This document shows, in pieces, positions 42,004 to 50,909 of a DNA stretch of 64,000 bases. Numbering within the stretch: the first letter of the stretch is position 1; each line of letters opens with the position of its first letter. The notes beneath the pieces are model-generated. The model ran no database searches and was not told the DNA's origin. It saw nothing but the letters and a program-made list of their open reading frames with translations. The translations under genes and the position numbers were made by a program. The stretch is from Streptomyces sp. NBC_00236 (lineage in GTDB: Bacteria; Actinomycetota; Actinomycetes; Streptomycetales; Streptomycetaceae): positions 7,564,001-7,628,000 of the forward strand of contig NZ_CP108100.1 of the NCBI RefSeq assembly GCF_036195045.1, written 5' to 3'.

Positions 42004-43227
42004 ATGGACAATCCGAGCAGACGAAAGATGTTGTTGGCGGGCGGGGCCCTGGGAGCCATGGGGGCGCTGAGTGCGGCCTCGCCGGCCAGTGCCCGGTCCC
42101 TGTGGACCTGGTCACCCGCGGGTTCAGTGGCGGGCGCGGGAGCGGGTGTCGATCCGGAATGGGTATGGGACGACGAGGCGGACCCGGTCCTCGCCGCTGT
42201 GATCGAACGTGGTGATGTGCCCAACGTCAACAGGCTGCTGAAGCAGTGGACCCGCAACGACCAGCCGCTGCCCGACGGGCTCCCCGGTGATGTGCGGGAG
42301 TTCATGGAGTACGCCCGCCGGATGCCGTCCTGGGCGGACAGGACCAAGCTCGACCGCGCCTCCAAGTTCAGCAAGACCAAGGGGATCTACGTCGGTGCCC
42401 TGTACGGGCTCGGCAGCGGCATGCTGAGCACCGCCATTCCCCGTGAGGCGCGGGCGGTCTACTACTCCAAGGGCGGCGCGGACATGAAGGACCGCATCGC
42501 CAAGACCGCGAAACTCGGTTACGACGTCGGGGACCTGTACGCGTACCTGCCGCAGGGCTCGATGATCGTGACGACCGTGAAGACGCGGATGGTGCACGCC
42601 GCCGTGCGGCATCTGCTTCCGCAGTCCCCGTCCTGGCCGCAGACCAGCGGTGGCCAGACGATCCCGATCAGTCAGGCGGACATCCTGGTCACCTGGCACA
42701 GCCTGGCCACGTTCGTCATGCGCAAGCTGAAGGACTGGGGCGTCAAGGTCAGCACCGCCGACGCGGATGCCTACCTGCACGTGTGGCAGGTGACCGCGCA
42801 CATGCTCGGCGTACGGGACGAGTACATCCCCGTCAGCTGGGACGCGGCCAACGCCCAGTCCAAGCAGGTCCTAGACCCGATCCTGGCCCGCACCGACGAA
42901 GGGGAGGCACTGACCGAGGTCCTCCTGGACATCGTGGCGGAGATCGACGCAGGTCTGACGCGCCCTCTGATCAGCGCGTTCTCCAGGTACACGCTCAGCG
43001 ACCGGGTCGGCGACATGATCGGTCTGTCCAGGGAGCCCCTCCTGCAACCGCTCATCGCCACGGCCTGGCCGTTGTTGGTGGCCTTCAGGGAAGGACTCAT
43101 CTCCTTCCCCGTCATCCCGGGGATCGCCTGGACTCTGGAGGAGGCCATCCGCCGGTTCGTCCTGCTCTTCCTCTCCGAGGCCAGCCCGATCGCCATCGAC
43201 ATCCCGGACATGAACCGTCCGTCGTGA
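42004..43227 (+). CDS. lcp: Latex-clearing protein, rubber oxygenase (Lcp)
   Basis: 407 residues from ATG 42004 with CGGAGGAG upstream. Tat signal SRRKMLLAGGALGAMGAL ending ASA. The b-type heme site of Lcp from Streptomyces sp. K30 is reproduced with identical numbering: Glu148 (IPREARAVYY), Arg164, Lys167 and Thr168 (DRIAKTAKLG), Arg195, His198, Arg202 and His203 (KTRMVHAAVRHLLPQS). Lcp is secreted and cleaves poly-cis-1,4-isoprene with O2 into oligomers with one aldehyde and one ketone end. The oxiB and oxiA genes follow, as in strain K30. A 19-bp hairpin separates it from oxiB. Confidence 0.93.
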   Translation: MDNPSRRKMLLAGGALGAMGALSAASPASARSLWTWSPAGSVAGAGAGVDPEWVWDDEADPVLAAVIERGDVPNVNRLLKQWTRNDQPLPDGLPGDVREFMEYARRMPSWADRTKLDRASKFSKTKGIYVGALYGLGSGMLSTAIPREARAVYYSKGGADMKDRIAKTAKLGYDVGDLYAYLPQGSMIVTTVKTRMVHAAVRHLLPQSPSWPQTSGGQTIPISQADILVTWHSLATFVMRKLKDWGVKVSTADADAYLHVWQVTAHMLGVRDEYIPVSWDAANAQSKQVLDPILARTDEGEALTEVLLDIVAEIDAGLTRPLISAFSRYTLSDRVGDMIGLSREPLLQPLIATAWPLLVAFREGLISFPVIPGIAWTLEEAIRRFVLLFLSEASPIAIDIPDMNRPS

Positions 43228-43274
43228 CCCAACCGCTTCCGCGCGGCACCGGCCCGCGCCGTTGAACCGGTACT

Positions 43275-43315
43275 GCTGCCGGCAGCGGTGCGGTACCCGC
43301 ACCGCTGCCGGCAGC
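43275..43315 (+). terminator. Terminator after lcp
   Basis: Perfect 19-bp stem (43275-43293 with 43297-43315) closed by a 3-nt loop TAC, 47 nt after the lcp stop. It implies that oxiBA has its own promoter or depends on read-through. Confidence 0.85.
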
Positions 43316-43451
43316 CTTCGACCCGTCACCCGTCAGCACCCACCACGGAGCCGAGCCGCGCCCATGGGCATATCGACGAGAACGTGCAGCAGGCAGAACG
43401 ACACGCGAGGCCCGTATCGGGCTCATGGAGGTAGGGGGAGGGGCGCTGCCG

Positions 43452-45782
43452 ATGAAGAGCACTGACCGCCGGGCCGGACCTGGGCCGGGGGAACCTCCGC
43501 AGTCCGGAGCAGGCTCGGTGGGCCGGCGCCGGTTCCTCGGGTACGTTCTCGCGGCCCCGACTCTCATGACCGCGGCCGAGATCGGTACGGCGCCGAAAGC
43601 CGCGGCGGACGGAATTCCCTCGGCGGAGCTCACGGCGCTGGTCGACCTCAACGACCTGATGACCGCGGCGGCGCTGCCGACCTCGGGCCTGATCACGGTC
43701 ACGGTGGAGACGGACGGCACCGTGGCCCTGGCACTGCCACGTGCCGAGGTGGGACAGGGCATCACCACGTCGACAGCCATGCTGATCGCCGAGGAGATGG
43801 ATGTTCCCCTGGACCGGGTACGAGTGACCCTGGCCGACGCCCGGCCGGAACTGGTCTTCAACCAGCTCACCGGCGGCTCGAACACCACCATGGCCACCTA
43901 CACCCCGGTCCGGGTCGCCGCGGCCGTCGCCCGGGGCCGCCTGATGCAGGCAGCAGCCACCGAACTCCGCTCATCCGTCGGCGAGCTCACGTGGAGGGCC
44001 GGAGTCGTCACCGACGGCGCGGGCCGCAGCATCGGTATCGGCGCCCTGGCCGGCAAGGCCGCCGGGGGCAGTACCCGGCAGGTATCGGTGGAGTTGAAGG
44101 CGCGTGATGAGTTCACCGTCATCGGCACGCCGCGCGGCCGGATCGACGCGCTCGCCGCAGTCACCGGCCGTAAGAAGTTCACACTGGACCTCGCAGTGCC
44201 CGATGCCCTGCCGACGATGGTGTGCCGGCCGCCGACCATCAACGGCAAGGTCGGCTCGGTGGCCAATCTCGACGAGATCCTCGGCATGCCGGGTGTCACC
44301 GACGCCGTGGTGATCTCGACCGGAGTGGCGGTGCGGGCACGGACCTTCGGGCAGTGCATCGATGCGGTACGGGCCCTGCGAGTGGCCTGGAAACCCGGAA
44401 CCGCCCAGGGCAAGTCCGACGACACCGTGCTCAAGGAGCTGCGTGCCGCCGAACTGCCGCTCGGTCCGCGCCCACTGCCGGCGCAGACCCTGGAGAACGA
44501 ATTCGTCTTCCACTTCCGCAGCAACAGTGCGCTGGAGCCCAACTGCGCGATCGCAGACGTACGCCCCGGCCGCGCGGAGGTCTGGGCGAGCCTGAAGTCG
44601 CCGATCGTCGCCCAGCAGACGATCGCGGCCAAGCTGGCGCTTCCCCTCAGCGCGGTGACCGTGCATGTCGCGGAGGGCGGAGGCTCCTTCGGGCGCAAGC
44701 TGTTCTTCGACGCCACGCTGGAGGCCGTCGAGGTGTCGAAGAAGATCGGCAAGCCCGTACGGCTCATGTGGCACCGGGCAGACGACTCACGCCAGGGTCG
44801 CACCCACCCGATGTCGACCTCGCGCGTGCGCGTCGCCTACGTCGGCAACACCGTGCTCGGCTACACACAACGGCACACCAGCGTCGCCACGGACTTCGGC
44901 CACGGGTTCGGCGAGATCGTCACCGCCATGGCGGCCAAGCTGCCGGTGGGCGATCTCACCTTCTCCGAGACGTACTTCCAGCTCTCCCGCTCGATGCCGT
45001 ACAACTTCGGCGTCGACAGCCAACTGCTCAACGAAACCGACAAGAGCTTCAACACCGGCAGCATGCGCAACGTCTACGGCCCCGACGTCACCTGCGCCAG
45101 GGAACTCATCGTCGACCGGCTCGCGGGGAAGATGGGGAAGGACCCCTACGCCTTCCGTCGCGCATTCCTCGGCGACGCCCGTGCCCGGGCGGCACTTGAG
45201 CGGGTCGCAGCGGCGGGGAACTGGGGGCGTGCGATGCCCGCCGGTACCGCGCAGGGAATCGCGCTGCAGACCGAGTACCACGGCGTCAGCGCCGTACTGG
45301 TGGAGATCGACTGCCGGCCCGGGACGATCAACCGTCCCGTCCGCGACGGCGTCACAGGGCCCCGCGTCACCAAGGCCGTCTGTGCCGTCGACGTAGGCCT
45401 GGCGATCAATCCCCGGGGCCTCGAAGCCCAGATGATGGGCTGTCTGATGGACGGCATCGCCCAGACCCTGACCGCCGGCCTGCACGTACGTGACGGGTAC
45501 TTCCTGGAGGCCAGCTGGGACAACTACTTCTACACCCGGCAGTGGAACACGCCACCCGAGCTCGACATCATCATCATGCCGGACACCGGCGGAAAGCCGG
45601 GTGGTGCGGGGGAGTTGGGCGTCGCCGCTTCCATGGCCGCGGTCGCCTGCGCCTACGGCCGGGCCACCGGCACGATGCCGACCACGTTCCCCATCAACCA
45701 CGGCACGCTCTCCTTCGAGCCCAAACCGACGGTGCCGCCCGTCCCACAGTCCCCGACCGACGGTCTGGACCACGCCTACTGA
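43452..45782 (+). CDS. oxiB: Molybdopterin-binding large subunit of aldehyde oxidoreductase (OxiB-like)
   Basis: 776 residues from ATG 43452, preferred over ATG 43425 because GGGGGAGGGG is well placed before it. Tat signal GRRRFLGYVLAAPTLMTAAE. Xanthine-dehydrogenase-family landmarks: ALPRAEVGQGITTSTAMLIA, VAEGGGSFGRKLFFDATLEA, and the catalytic Glu in PGGAGELGVAASMA near the end. Single-chain length and order resemble isoquinoline 1-oxidoreductase IorB. In Streptomyces sp. K30 OxiAB oxidises aldehydes made by Lcp to acids. The A/B lettering is from memory. The small subunit probably travels with it through Tat. Confidence 0.9.
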   Translation: MKSTDRRAGPGPGEPPQSGAGSVGRRRFLGYVLAAPTLMTAAEIGTAPKAAADGIPSAELTALVDLNDLMTAAALPTSGLITVTVETDGTVALALPRAEVGQGITTSTAMLIAEEMDVPLDRVRVTLADARPELVFNQLTGGSNTTMATYTPVRVAAAVARGRLMQAAATELRSSVGELTWRAGVVTDGAGRSIGIGALAGKAAGGSTRQVSVELKARDEFTVIGTPRGRIDALAAVTGRKKFTLDLAVPDALPTMVCRPPTINGKVGSVANLDEILGMPGVTDAVVISTGVAVRARTFGQCIDAVRALRVAWKPGTAQGKSDDTVLKELRAAELPLGPRPLPAQTLENEFVFHFRSNSALEPNCAIADVRPGRAEVWASLKSPIVAQQTIAAKLALPLSAVTVHVAEGGGSFGRKLFFDATLEAVEVSKKIGKPVRLMWHRADDSRQGRTHPMSTSRVRVAYVGNTVLGYTQRHTSVATDFGHGFGEIVTAMAAKLPVGDLTFSETYFQLSRSMPYNFGVDSQLLNETDKSFNTGSMRNVYGPDVTCARELIVDRLAGKMGKDPYAFRRAFLGDARARAALERVAAAGNWGRAMPAGTAQGIALQTEYHGVSAVLVEIDCRPGTINRPVRDGVTGPRVTKAVCAVDVGLAINPRGLEAQMMGCLMDGIAQTLTAGLHVRDGYFLEASWDNYFYTRQWNTPPELDIIIMPDTGGKPGGAGELGVAASMAAVACAYGRATGTMPTTFPINHGTLSFEPKPTVPPVPQSPTDGLDHAY

Positions 45783-45815
45783 TCCGCCACGTGCCAACCG
45801 GCGGGAAGGAACCCC

Positions 45816-46292
45816 ATGCCCGAACACACATTCCGGCTCAACGGCGAGCAGGTCACCGTCGACGCCGCCGATCATGAACGCCTGCTGTGGGTCCTGCGTG
45901 ACCTCCTGGGCGTCACCGGCCCCAAGTACGGATGCGGCATCAACGTCTGCAAGGCGTGCACCAGCCACCTGAACGGCAAGGCGGTCAACCCCTGCGCGAT
46001 CCCGGTGGGGAACCTGGAACCGACGGACGAGGTCACCACGATCGAAGGGCTGGCGGCCACGGCGGGTGCGGACCTGCACCCGATGCAGCAGGCCTGGCTG
46101 GACCAGGACGTGGCCCAGTGCGGCTACTGCCAGCCCGGCCAGATCATGGCCGCAGTCGCTGTCGTCCGTCGTGCGGCGGCGGAGGGCCGCGAGATCACCG
46201 ACACCGACCTGGACGGCATCCGCAACATCTGCCGCTGCGGGACCTACTTCCGTATCCGGGAAGCGATCAAGGCAGGTGCCGCGATGATGTGA
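45816..46292 (+). CDS. oxiA: 2Fe-2S small subunit of aldehyde oxidoreductase (OxiA-like)
   Basis: 158 residues from ATG 45816 with GGGAAGGA upstream. Plant-ferredoxin-type cluster ligands in YGCGINVCKAC and a fourth Cys in AVNPCAIPV; the second cluster in the helical domain uses AQCGYCQPGQIM and NICRCGTYFRIREAI. It passes electrons from the molybdenum centre. It has no signal of its own, consistent with export bound to the Tat-targeted large subunit. 33 nt after oxiB. Convergent with the serine hydrolase gene. Confidence 0.92.
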   Translation: MPEHTFRLNGEQVTVDAADHERLLWVLRDLLGVTGPKYGCGINVCKACTSHLNGKAVNPCAIPVGNLEPTDEVTTIEGLAATAGADLHPMQQAWLDQDVAQCGYCQPGQIMAAVAVVRRAAAEGREITDTDLDGIRNICRCGTYFRIREAIKAGAAMM

Positions 46293-46310
46293 AGGGCATC
46301 GGAGTGCCAC

Positions 46311-46330
46311 GACCTCCACTCCCGGAGGTC
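46311..46330. terminator. Short hairpin between oxiA and the serine hydrolase gene
   Basis: 7-bp stem GACCTCC/GGAGGTC with a 6-nt loop in the 72-bp convergent gap. Weak but well placed. Confidence 0.4.
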
Positions 46331-46364
46331 ACCGGGCCGGTCCGTACGGATCGCGCCCGTGCCG

Positions 46365-47423
46365 TCAGAGCTTCTCCGTCAGCAGCTCGTGGACCGTCGC
46401 GATGAACGGGTCCGCCCTGTGCACCCGCCGGGTGCACATCGCCGCCACCGCCGTACCCGTGTCCGGGCGGAAGCCGAGGAACATCTGCTGTCCGAGCGTG
46501 GCTCCCGCGTGGAAGAGGACCGGGCCGCGCGGTGACGGGTGGCGGAACCAGGTGAGCGTGTGCGTGTGGGCGTGCCGCACTCCGCGCCGCAGCAGCGGGC
46601 GGCGTACGTCCGAGAACGCGGCGGCCGGCGGGTGCGTGGGCGCGGCCGTTTCCGGGAGGTGCGCCTCCAGGAACGTGAGCAGGTCCTGGGGCGTCGACCG
46701 GACCGCTCCGGCGGCGTTGAAGCCGCCGGTGTCCAGCGCGGGCAGCGGTCTGCCGTCGCGCCGGTGCCCCACGGCGTCGCCGGCCCCGGGGCTCGGGCGC
46801 AGCCGCGTGCCGTGGAGGCCGAGCGGGTCCAGTACCTCCTGCCGGAGCAGCGTCTCCCAGGGCGTACCGGTGGCGGCGGCAAGGGTGTGGCCGAGTACGG
46901 AGACCGCGAAGTTCGAGTAGTGCCAGCGCGTGCCCGGCCGGTGGCGCGGGCGGGCACGGAGAAAGGCCCGGACGACGCGGTCGGCCGGGTAGCGGCTGTA
47001 GGGCGCGGTTGACCACCGGGGCAGCGCCTGCGGGTAGAAATCGGCCGGCAGCGCGGGGAGCCCCGAGGTGTGGGTGATCAGATGGCGCAGGGTGATGGCG
47101 CGCACCGAGGGGTGCACCGGGTGGCCGGGGGCCAGCAGTTCGGCCGCCGAGTCCTCGTACCGCAGGCGGCCCGCCGCGACGAGTGCGGCCAGGAGCAGCC
47201 CGGTGAAGGGCTTGGACGCGGAACCGAGCTCGTAACGGGGTGCTTCGCCCGGCCGCATGCCTGCGTCGAGCCGGTAGGTGCGCCGGGCCCGGTGGCTGAG
47301 CGCGATCACGAGGTCGGGTGCGTCGATGGTCCTGGCCGCATCGGCCAGCAGGCCGGCCCTCTCGTCGTCGCCCCGGGAGGGACGCTCGGCGGAGGGCCGG
47401 CGGGCCTCCTGCGGGGCCGTCAC
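46365..47423 (-). CDS. Beta-lactamase-family serine hydrolase
   Basis: 352 residues from GTG 47423. Class C/DD-peptidase active site: SxxK in LGSASKPFTGLLLAAL, YSN in WHYSNFAVSVLGH, and HAG in LFHAGATLGQQM in place of KTG, as in EstB-type esterases and D-aminopeptidases. No signal peptide is visible, so it is probably cytoplasmic. It is the last gene of the five-gene peptide operon, overlapping the preceding gene by GTGA. In that setting it could act as a peptidase or acyltransferase on the 58-residue peptide; this is inference. Confidence 0.85.
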   Translation of the reverse strand: MTAPQEARRPSAERPSRGDDERAGLLADAARTIDAPDLVIALSHRARRTYRLDAGMRPGEAPRYELGSASKPFTGLLLAALVAAGRLRYEDSAAELLAPGHPVHPSVRAITLRHLITHTSGLPALPADFYPQALPRWSTAPYSRYPADRVVRAFLRARPRHRPGTRWHYSNFAVSVLGHTLAAATGTPWETLLRQEVLDPLGLHGTRLRPSPGAGDAVGHRRDGRPLPALDTGGFNAAGAVRSTPQDLLTFLEAHLPETAAPTHPPAAAFSDVRRPLLRRGVRHAHTHTLTWFRHPSPRGPVLFHAGATLGQQMFLGFRPDTGTAVAAMCTRRVHRADPFIATVHELLTEKL

Positions 47424-48343
47424 GCGGGGGCCGGGGCGGCGAGGTCCGACAGGGCGCGGGACAGGGCCAGTGCCGAAGCGAACGCCGCCACCAGCGTGGG
47501 GTGGTAGACGAGGTCGAAGACGGACTCCTCGTCACCTTCCGGCATGCCGCCCATCACCGGCATCGCCCCGTCCGCCTGCTGGGCGCCGGCGAATCCCTCC
47601 CAGGCCGCCGGATCGAGAGTCGGCTCCGGGAGGCAGGCGTCCACGACGAGCAGTTCGCCCAGCAGGTCCCAGCGGCCCAGGTCGAGCCAGTCGTCCAGCC
47701 ACACCGGCAGCCACTGGGCGAGGTAGTCCGCCACGTCGGCGGGCAGCCCGGCCGGATTCGCGCCCCAGTCGGTCAGATGGAAGACCGTGTGGGTGATGTC
47801 GTAGCCGATATTGCCCTCGACCGTCCAGGGCTCGGGCCGCCGGGACAGCCAGGTGCGCCGGTACGCCTCGTCGACCGGCATGCTCGGCTCCAGTCCGAAG
47901 CGACGCTCCATGGCGCTGAGTCCGAGTCGGCGTACCGGTACGACCTCCAGCGCGCCCCAGCTGCTCAACCGGTGGTTCAGCCGGACGGCCGCCTCCAGGG
48001 ACGGCTCCCGGAAGCCCAGCTCCCGGAAGGGTACGTAGACCTCCATCGGTACGGGACAGAGCGGTTCGCGCCGCTGGCCGTCCACCAGTCGGCTTCCCGA
48101 GCCCAGCAGTTCGTGCCAGGCGTGGTCGAGGAGCTTGCGTGCCAGGGCGGCCTGCCGGGAGCCCGCCACCCCTTCCCGGAAGATGACCTTGCTGATGAGC
48201 GCCAGTTCGCCGAGCGGCTTGAACCGGTCCAGGACACCCACCTCGGGCGGCGGGTCGTCGTCCAGCCTGAATCCTGCCCGGTGCTCGTACAGCCATCCCA
48301 GGGCCCGCGCGCCCACGTCATGGACCTGCTGGATGCCGTTCAT
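47420..48343 (-). CDS. DUF6895-like protein, copy A
   Basis: 307 residues from ATG 48343. Paralogous to the next gene upstream: both have an N-terminal LGW...HRAGF motif, KPLGELA, a central HTVFHLTDWG, then LPVWLDDW...WDLLGELL and a C-terminal YHPTLVAAFASALALSR. The repeated helical pattern suggests an alpha-helical, possibly toroidal, fold. Conserved His and Asp of HTVFHLTDW could bind metal or act catalytically. I recall such proteins as DUF6895 (unverified). No signal or membrane segments. Function unknown. Confidence 0.7.
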   Translation of the reverse strand: MNGIQQVHDVGARALGWLYEHRAGFRLDDDPPPEVGVLDRFKPLGELALISKVIFREGVAGSRQAALARKLLDHAWHELLGSGSRLVDGQRREPLCPVPMEVYVPFRELGFREPSLEAAVRLNHRLSSWGALEVVPVRRLGLSAMERRFGLEPSMPVDEAYRRTWLSRRPEPWTVEGNIGYDITHTVFHLTDWGANPAGLPADVADYLAQWLPVWLDDWLDLGRWDLLGELLVVDACLPEPTLDPAAWEGFAGAQQADGAMPVMGGMPEGDEESVFDLVYHPTLVAAFASALALSRALSDLAAPAPA

Positions 48344-48386
48344 GCGGCAATTCCCTTCGTGCGCCTGGTGCGAAGGCCTGTGTGTC

Positions 48387-49409
48387 TCATTGGCCGGCCC
48401 CGTTCTCCGCCTGGTGAGTGGTGAGCCGCTTCAGGGACAGCGCGGCGGCGAACGCGGTCACCAGGGTGGAGTGGTAGCAGGCGAGGAAGGGGTACGGGTC
48501 CGGCTCCTGGCCGGCGTTGCCCGCTGAGGCCGCTTCCTGCGGCGCCTGCGCCGGGGCGACAGTGGGGCCCGTCTCCGGTACGGCACCGCTCGGGGCCTGC
48601 GCCGCGGCGAGCGCGGGCCAGGCCGCGTCCAGCAGCTCGGTGGGCGGCGGCCCGGGCAGGGCCGCGGCGACCGCGAGCAGTTCGCCGGTCAGGTCCCACT
48701 GCAGGCTCTCCAGACAGCCGTCGATCCAGGGCGGCAGCCAGGCCCGCAGATAGGTGTCGATGTGGGCGGGCATCCGCTCGGGAAGACAGCACCAGTCCGT
48801 GATGTGGAAGACGGTGTGGGTCAGCGCGTAGCCGGAAGGCCCCTCGAACATCCACGGTTCGGACAGCCCGCCCAGCCAGGTGCGCGCGAGGACCTCACCG
48901 GCGTCGGCGTGCGGGGCGGTGCCGACCCGCCGCTCCGAGTTGATCAGCCCCAGCTCCCGGTTGGACTGCTGCTCGGTGTGGGCCCAGCCCCTGGTCGCGG
49001 AGAGCGTCCCGGCCAGACGCTCGAAGCCCTCGTTGCGCAGTCCGTATCCGGCGAAGGCGGCGTAGATCTCGTACGGATACGCGGCGAAGGGCTCACCGCG
49101 CAGCAGTTCCAGCAGCAGGTCGCCCGCGTGCACCTGGTCCCACGCGAACGTGATGAGGGCCCCGGCCGTCCGGTGTTCGGGAGTGTCCGGGGCGGTGCTG
49201 CGGCGGATCGTGGTGCAGAGCTGGGCCAGTTCGCCGAGGGGTTTGAGGGTGCGGTTGACCTGGGTGTGCGGCTCCAGTACGTCCGGGGGGAGCACGAAGC
49301 CCGCCCGGTGGGCGTCGGCCCAGCCGAGCGCCCCGTGCAGTACGGCGGGCAGGACGGACAGCGCCGTGCCCGTCGTACCGCCGGGGGCGGTGGCCACCGA
49401 CGCCGTCAC
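48387..49409 (-). CDS. DUF6895-like protein, copy B
   Basis: 340 residues from GTG 49409, which overlaps the stop of the upstream gene (GTGA). Shares with copy A the motifs LGWADAHRAGF, LKPLGELAQL, YALTHTVFHITDWC, AWLPPWIDG...WDLTGELLAV and YHSTLVTAFAAALSLKR. It differs by an Ala/Pro/Gln-rich insertion around residues 270-305. Two different paralogues side by side suggest a heterodimer or two successive steps. No known enzyme motif otherwise. Confidence 0.7.
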   Translation of the reverse strand: MTASVATAPGGTTGTALSVLPAVLHGALGWADAHRAGFVLPPDVLEPHTQVNRTLKPLGELAQLCTTIRRSTAPDTPEHRTAGALITFAWDQVHAGDLLLELLRGEPFAAYPYEIYAAFAGYGLRNEGFERLAGTLSATRGWAHTEQQSNRELGLINSERRVGTAPHADAGEVLARTWLGGLSEPWMFEGPSGYALTHTVFHITDWCCLPERMPAHIDTYLRAWLPPWIDGCLESLQWDLTGELLAVAAALPGPPPTELLDAAWPALAAAQAPSGAVPETGPTVAPAQAPQEAASAGNAGQEPDPYPFLACYHSTLVTAFAAALSLKRLTTHQAENGAGQ

Positions 49410-50098
49410 CGCGCCCGCCCCTCGGCCGTCAGCCGGGCCGCCCGTACGTGCAACGCGACCCGGGGGTCCGCGCCGCCCATGAGCTCGACGAAGTCGAGCC
49501 CGCGGTCCAGGCCCAGGCTGTCGGGCCTGCCGTCGAGCCCGGCCAGCCAGCGGCCGGCGCCCGCCGCCTGGAGCCAGTTGCGCCGCCGCACCGCGCGGAC
49601 GAACCCCCGGGACAGGTCCACGACCCGGTGGGCGGCGGCCCGGTGCACCGCCGACGAGGCGGCGGGGACGGCGAGCGGGGCCAGTACGGAGAGTTGATGG
49701 GTGAAGGCTTGCCAGGGTGTCCGTTCGAGCCATGCGGCATTCGGCTCGTCGGTGCCGGGGGCGCCGGCCGACGCGGTCCGGTGCAGGGCCGACATCATGC
49801 CCCAGTGGCTCCAGACGGCAGCGTCGGAGGCGTCGGGCCGGGGCGGGAACTCCCGCACGGCGCGCTGGAGAACGGCGATGTCTCCGGGATGCGGATTGCG
49901 CCCGTGCAGCACGCTGGGCAGAAGCAGATCGGCACCGATGACGCGTACCGCGGCGATTCCCGTCCGGTTGTCCTCGTCGATTCCGGCCGCGCCGCAAACC
50001 GTGGCGAGGTGGTCCCCGCTCCGAAGAGCGAGGACCACCTCTGTTGCCAGGTCATGCACGGCACCCGCGAGGGGGGACGAAGCATGTGACTGGTCCAT
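49406..50098 (-). CDS. Hypothetical protein in the peptide operon
   Basis: 230 residues from ATG 50098, 10 nt after the peptide gene stop. The AAGAAGGG at the end of the peptide gene may serve as its Shine-Dalgarno. Mostly helical, with VHDLATEVVLALRSGDHLAT early, WSHWGMMSALHRTAS centrally and AAAHRVVDLSRGFVRAVRRR later. No family recognised, no signal peptide, no membrane helix. Its position between the peptide and the DUF6895-like pair suggests it works on or with the peptide. Confidence 0.65.
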   Translation of the reverse strand: MDQSHASSPLAGAVHDLATEVVLALRSGDHLATVCGAAGIDEDNRTGIAAVRVIGADLLLPSVLHGRNPHPGDIAVLQRAVREFPPRPDASDAAVWSHWGMMSALHRTASAGAPGTDEPNAAWLERTPWQAFTHQLSVLAPLAVPAASSAVHRAAAHRVVDLSRGFVRAVRRRNWLQAAGAGRWLAGLDGRPDSLGLDRGLDFVELMGGADPRVALHVRAARLTAEGRAR

Positions 50099-50108
50099 TT
50101 GCTGCCGA

Positions 50109-50285
50109 CTAGCCCTTCTTCGGGCGGGGGGTCGGCGGCGAGAGCAGCAGTGCCGAGCCGCCTCCGAGGAGGGCGAGATACGCGCACTCGCGGGAGTCGC
50201 GGTAGAAGCCTTCGGCCTCGCCCGGGTTGAGCGCCTCGTCGAGGTCGAGCTCGATGTCGGTGGCAGTGGATTCTGTGGTGTACAT
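50109..50285 (-). CDS. 58-residue peptide, candidate precursor of a modified peptide
   Basis: ATG 50285 with GGACGGGG upstream. Residues 1-30 are acidic (TDIELDLDEALNPGEAEG), then a short basic stretch and one Cys (DSRECAYLALLGGGSALL; Cys34), and a Pro-rich cationic tail ending TPRPKKG. The acidic leader, a GG(G) site at 41-43 and a distinct tail are reminiscent of ribosomally made modified peptides, but no known RiPP class matches and no lanthionine, radical-SAM or YcaO enzyme is nearby. It could instead be a small membrane-associated protein. First gene of an operon with four downstream genes. Confidence 0.6.
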   Translation of the reverse strand: MYTTESTATDIELDLDEALNPGEAEGFYRDSRECAYLALLGGGSALLLSPPTPRPKKG

Positions 50286-50909
50286 GGGTGTTGCCCCGTC
50301 CTGTGGGAAATGGGGTTGCCGTACGTTCCGAGTGGAATGCACGGAATGCGAACCCGCAAATCAGACGGAGCTCTCAGGGAATTTCTGTATTTAATTGAAT
50401 GATGAATTCACTGGATCGTTGTGCAGCTCTGACCTGGTGTTATCTGTATTTCCTGCGCAGGGTGTGGGGTGGTGCGCGGGGCGCATTCAGCGTGTCAGGG
50501 CGTGCGCCCGGACGGTCGGGCGCCGCGCTATTGGGGTTACCTCCGGTGGAAGCGTCAAAGAGGATCCGCTGGTGTTTGTGCGGGGCCGGGTCTGTCGGCC
50601 GGGTGTGCGGCGGGGCGACGCCCTCCGTCGCCCCGCGGCGGCCCGATGGGCGGCCCTGTGGCCCTGTGGCGGCGAGCTGCTCCGGCTGACCGGCGCTCCG
50701 GCTGTCGCCGCTCCCGGTCCGGCCGGGGCGCCGCGCTGCCTGCGGGCGCCGGTCCTTCGGTCACCGCCATTGCCGACAGCAACGTAGCTCGCTATGTTAA
50801 TCGAAAATCACATCTGTGCGACGGGTGTTCGCCACGCATCGGTCGCACAACTGGCAAGTCTGCGAAGAAAACTAGGGCCGACTGACCCCTCAGGGAAGCA
50901 GGTAAGTCA
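50286..50909. other. Divergent promoter region between the peptide operon and lcp2
   Basis: 624 bp without a supportable gene. The left part is unusually AT-rich (about 50380-50450) and has the direct repeat GGAATGC at 50334-50340 and 50343-50349. The middle is very GC-rich with only spurious frames. The right part holds the lcp2 promoter (50770-50798) and a 7-bp inverted repeat GTGCGAC/GTCGCAC (50816-50822, 50842-50848) in its leader. Confidence 0.5.
50770..50798 (+). promoter_or_regulatory. Sigma-70-type promoter of lcp2
   Basis: -35 TTGCCG (50770-50775), 17-bp spacer, -10 TATGTT (50793-50798). It predicts a leader of roughly 105 nt. The inverted repeat GTGCGAC-N19-GTCGCAC just downstream of the predicted start may be an operator. 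Confidence 0.55.

Noticed and set aside
46365..50285. Assigning the peptide operon to a known RiPP class (lanthipeptide, lasso, linaridin, thiopeptide)
   Set aside because: No LanC/LanM, B1/B2 protease, radical-SAM, YcaO or linaridin-type genes, and the peptide has only one Cys; a class label would be unsupported.
50395..50885. Several overlapping open frames on both strands in the lcp2 upstream region
   Set aside because: Arg/Gly/Ala-rich translations without motifs, in a region better explained as divergent promoters.
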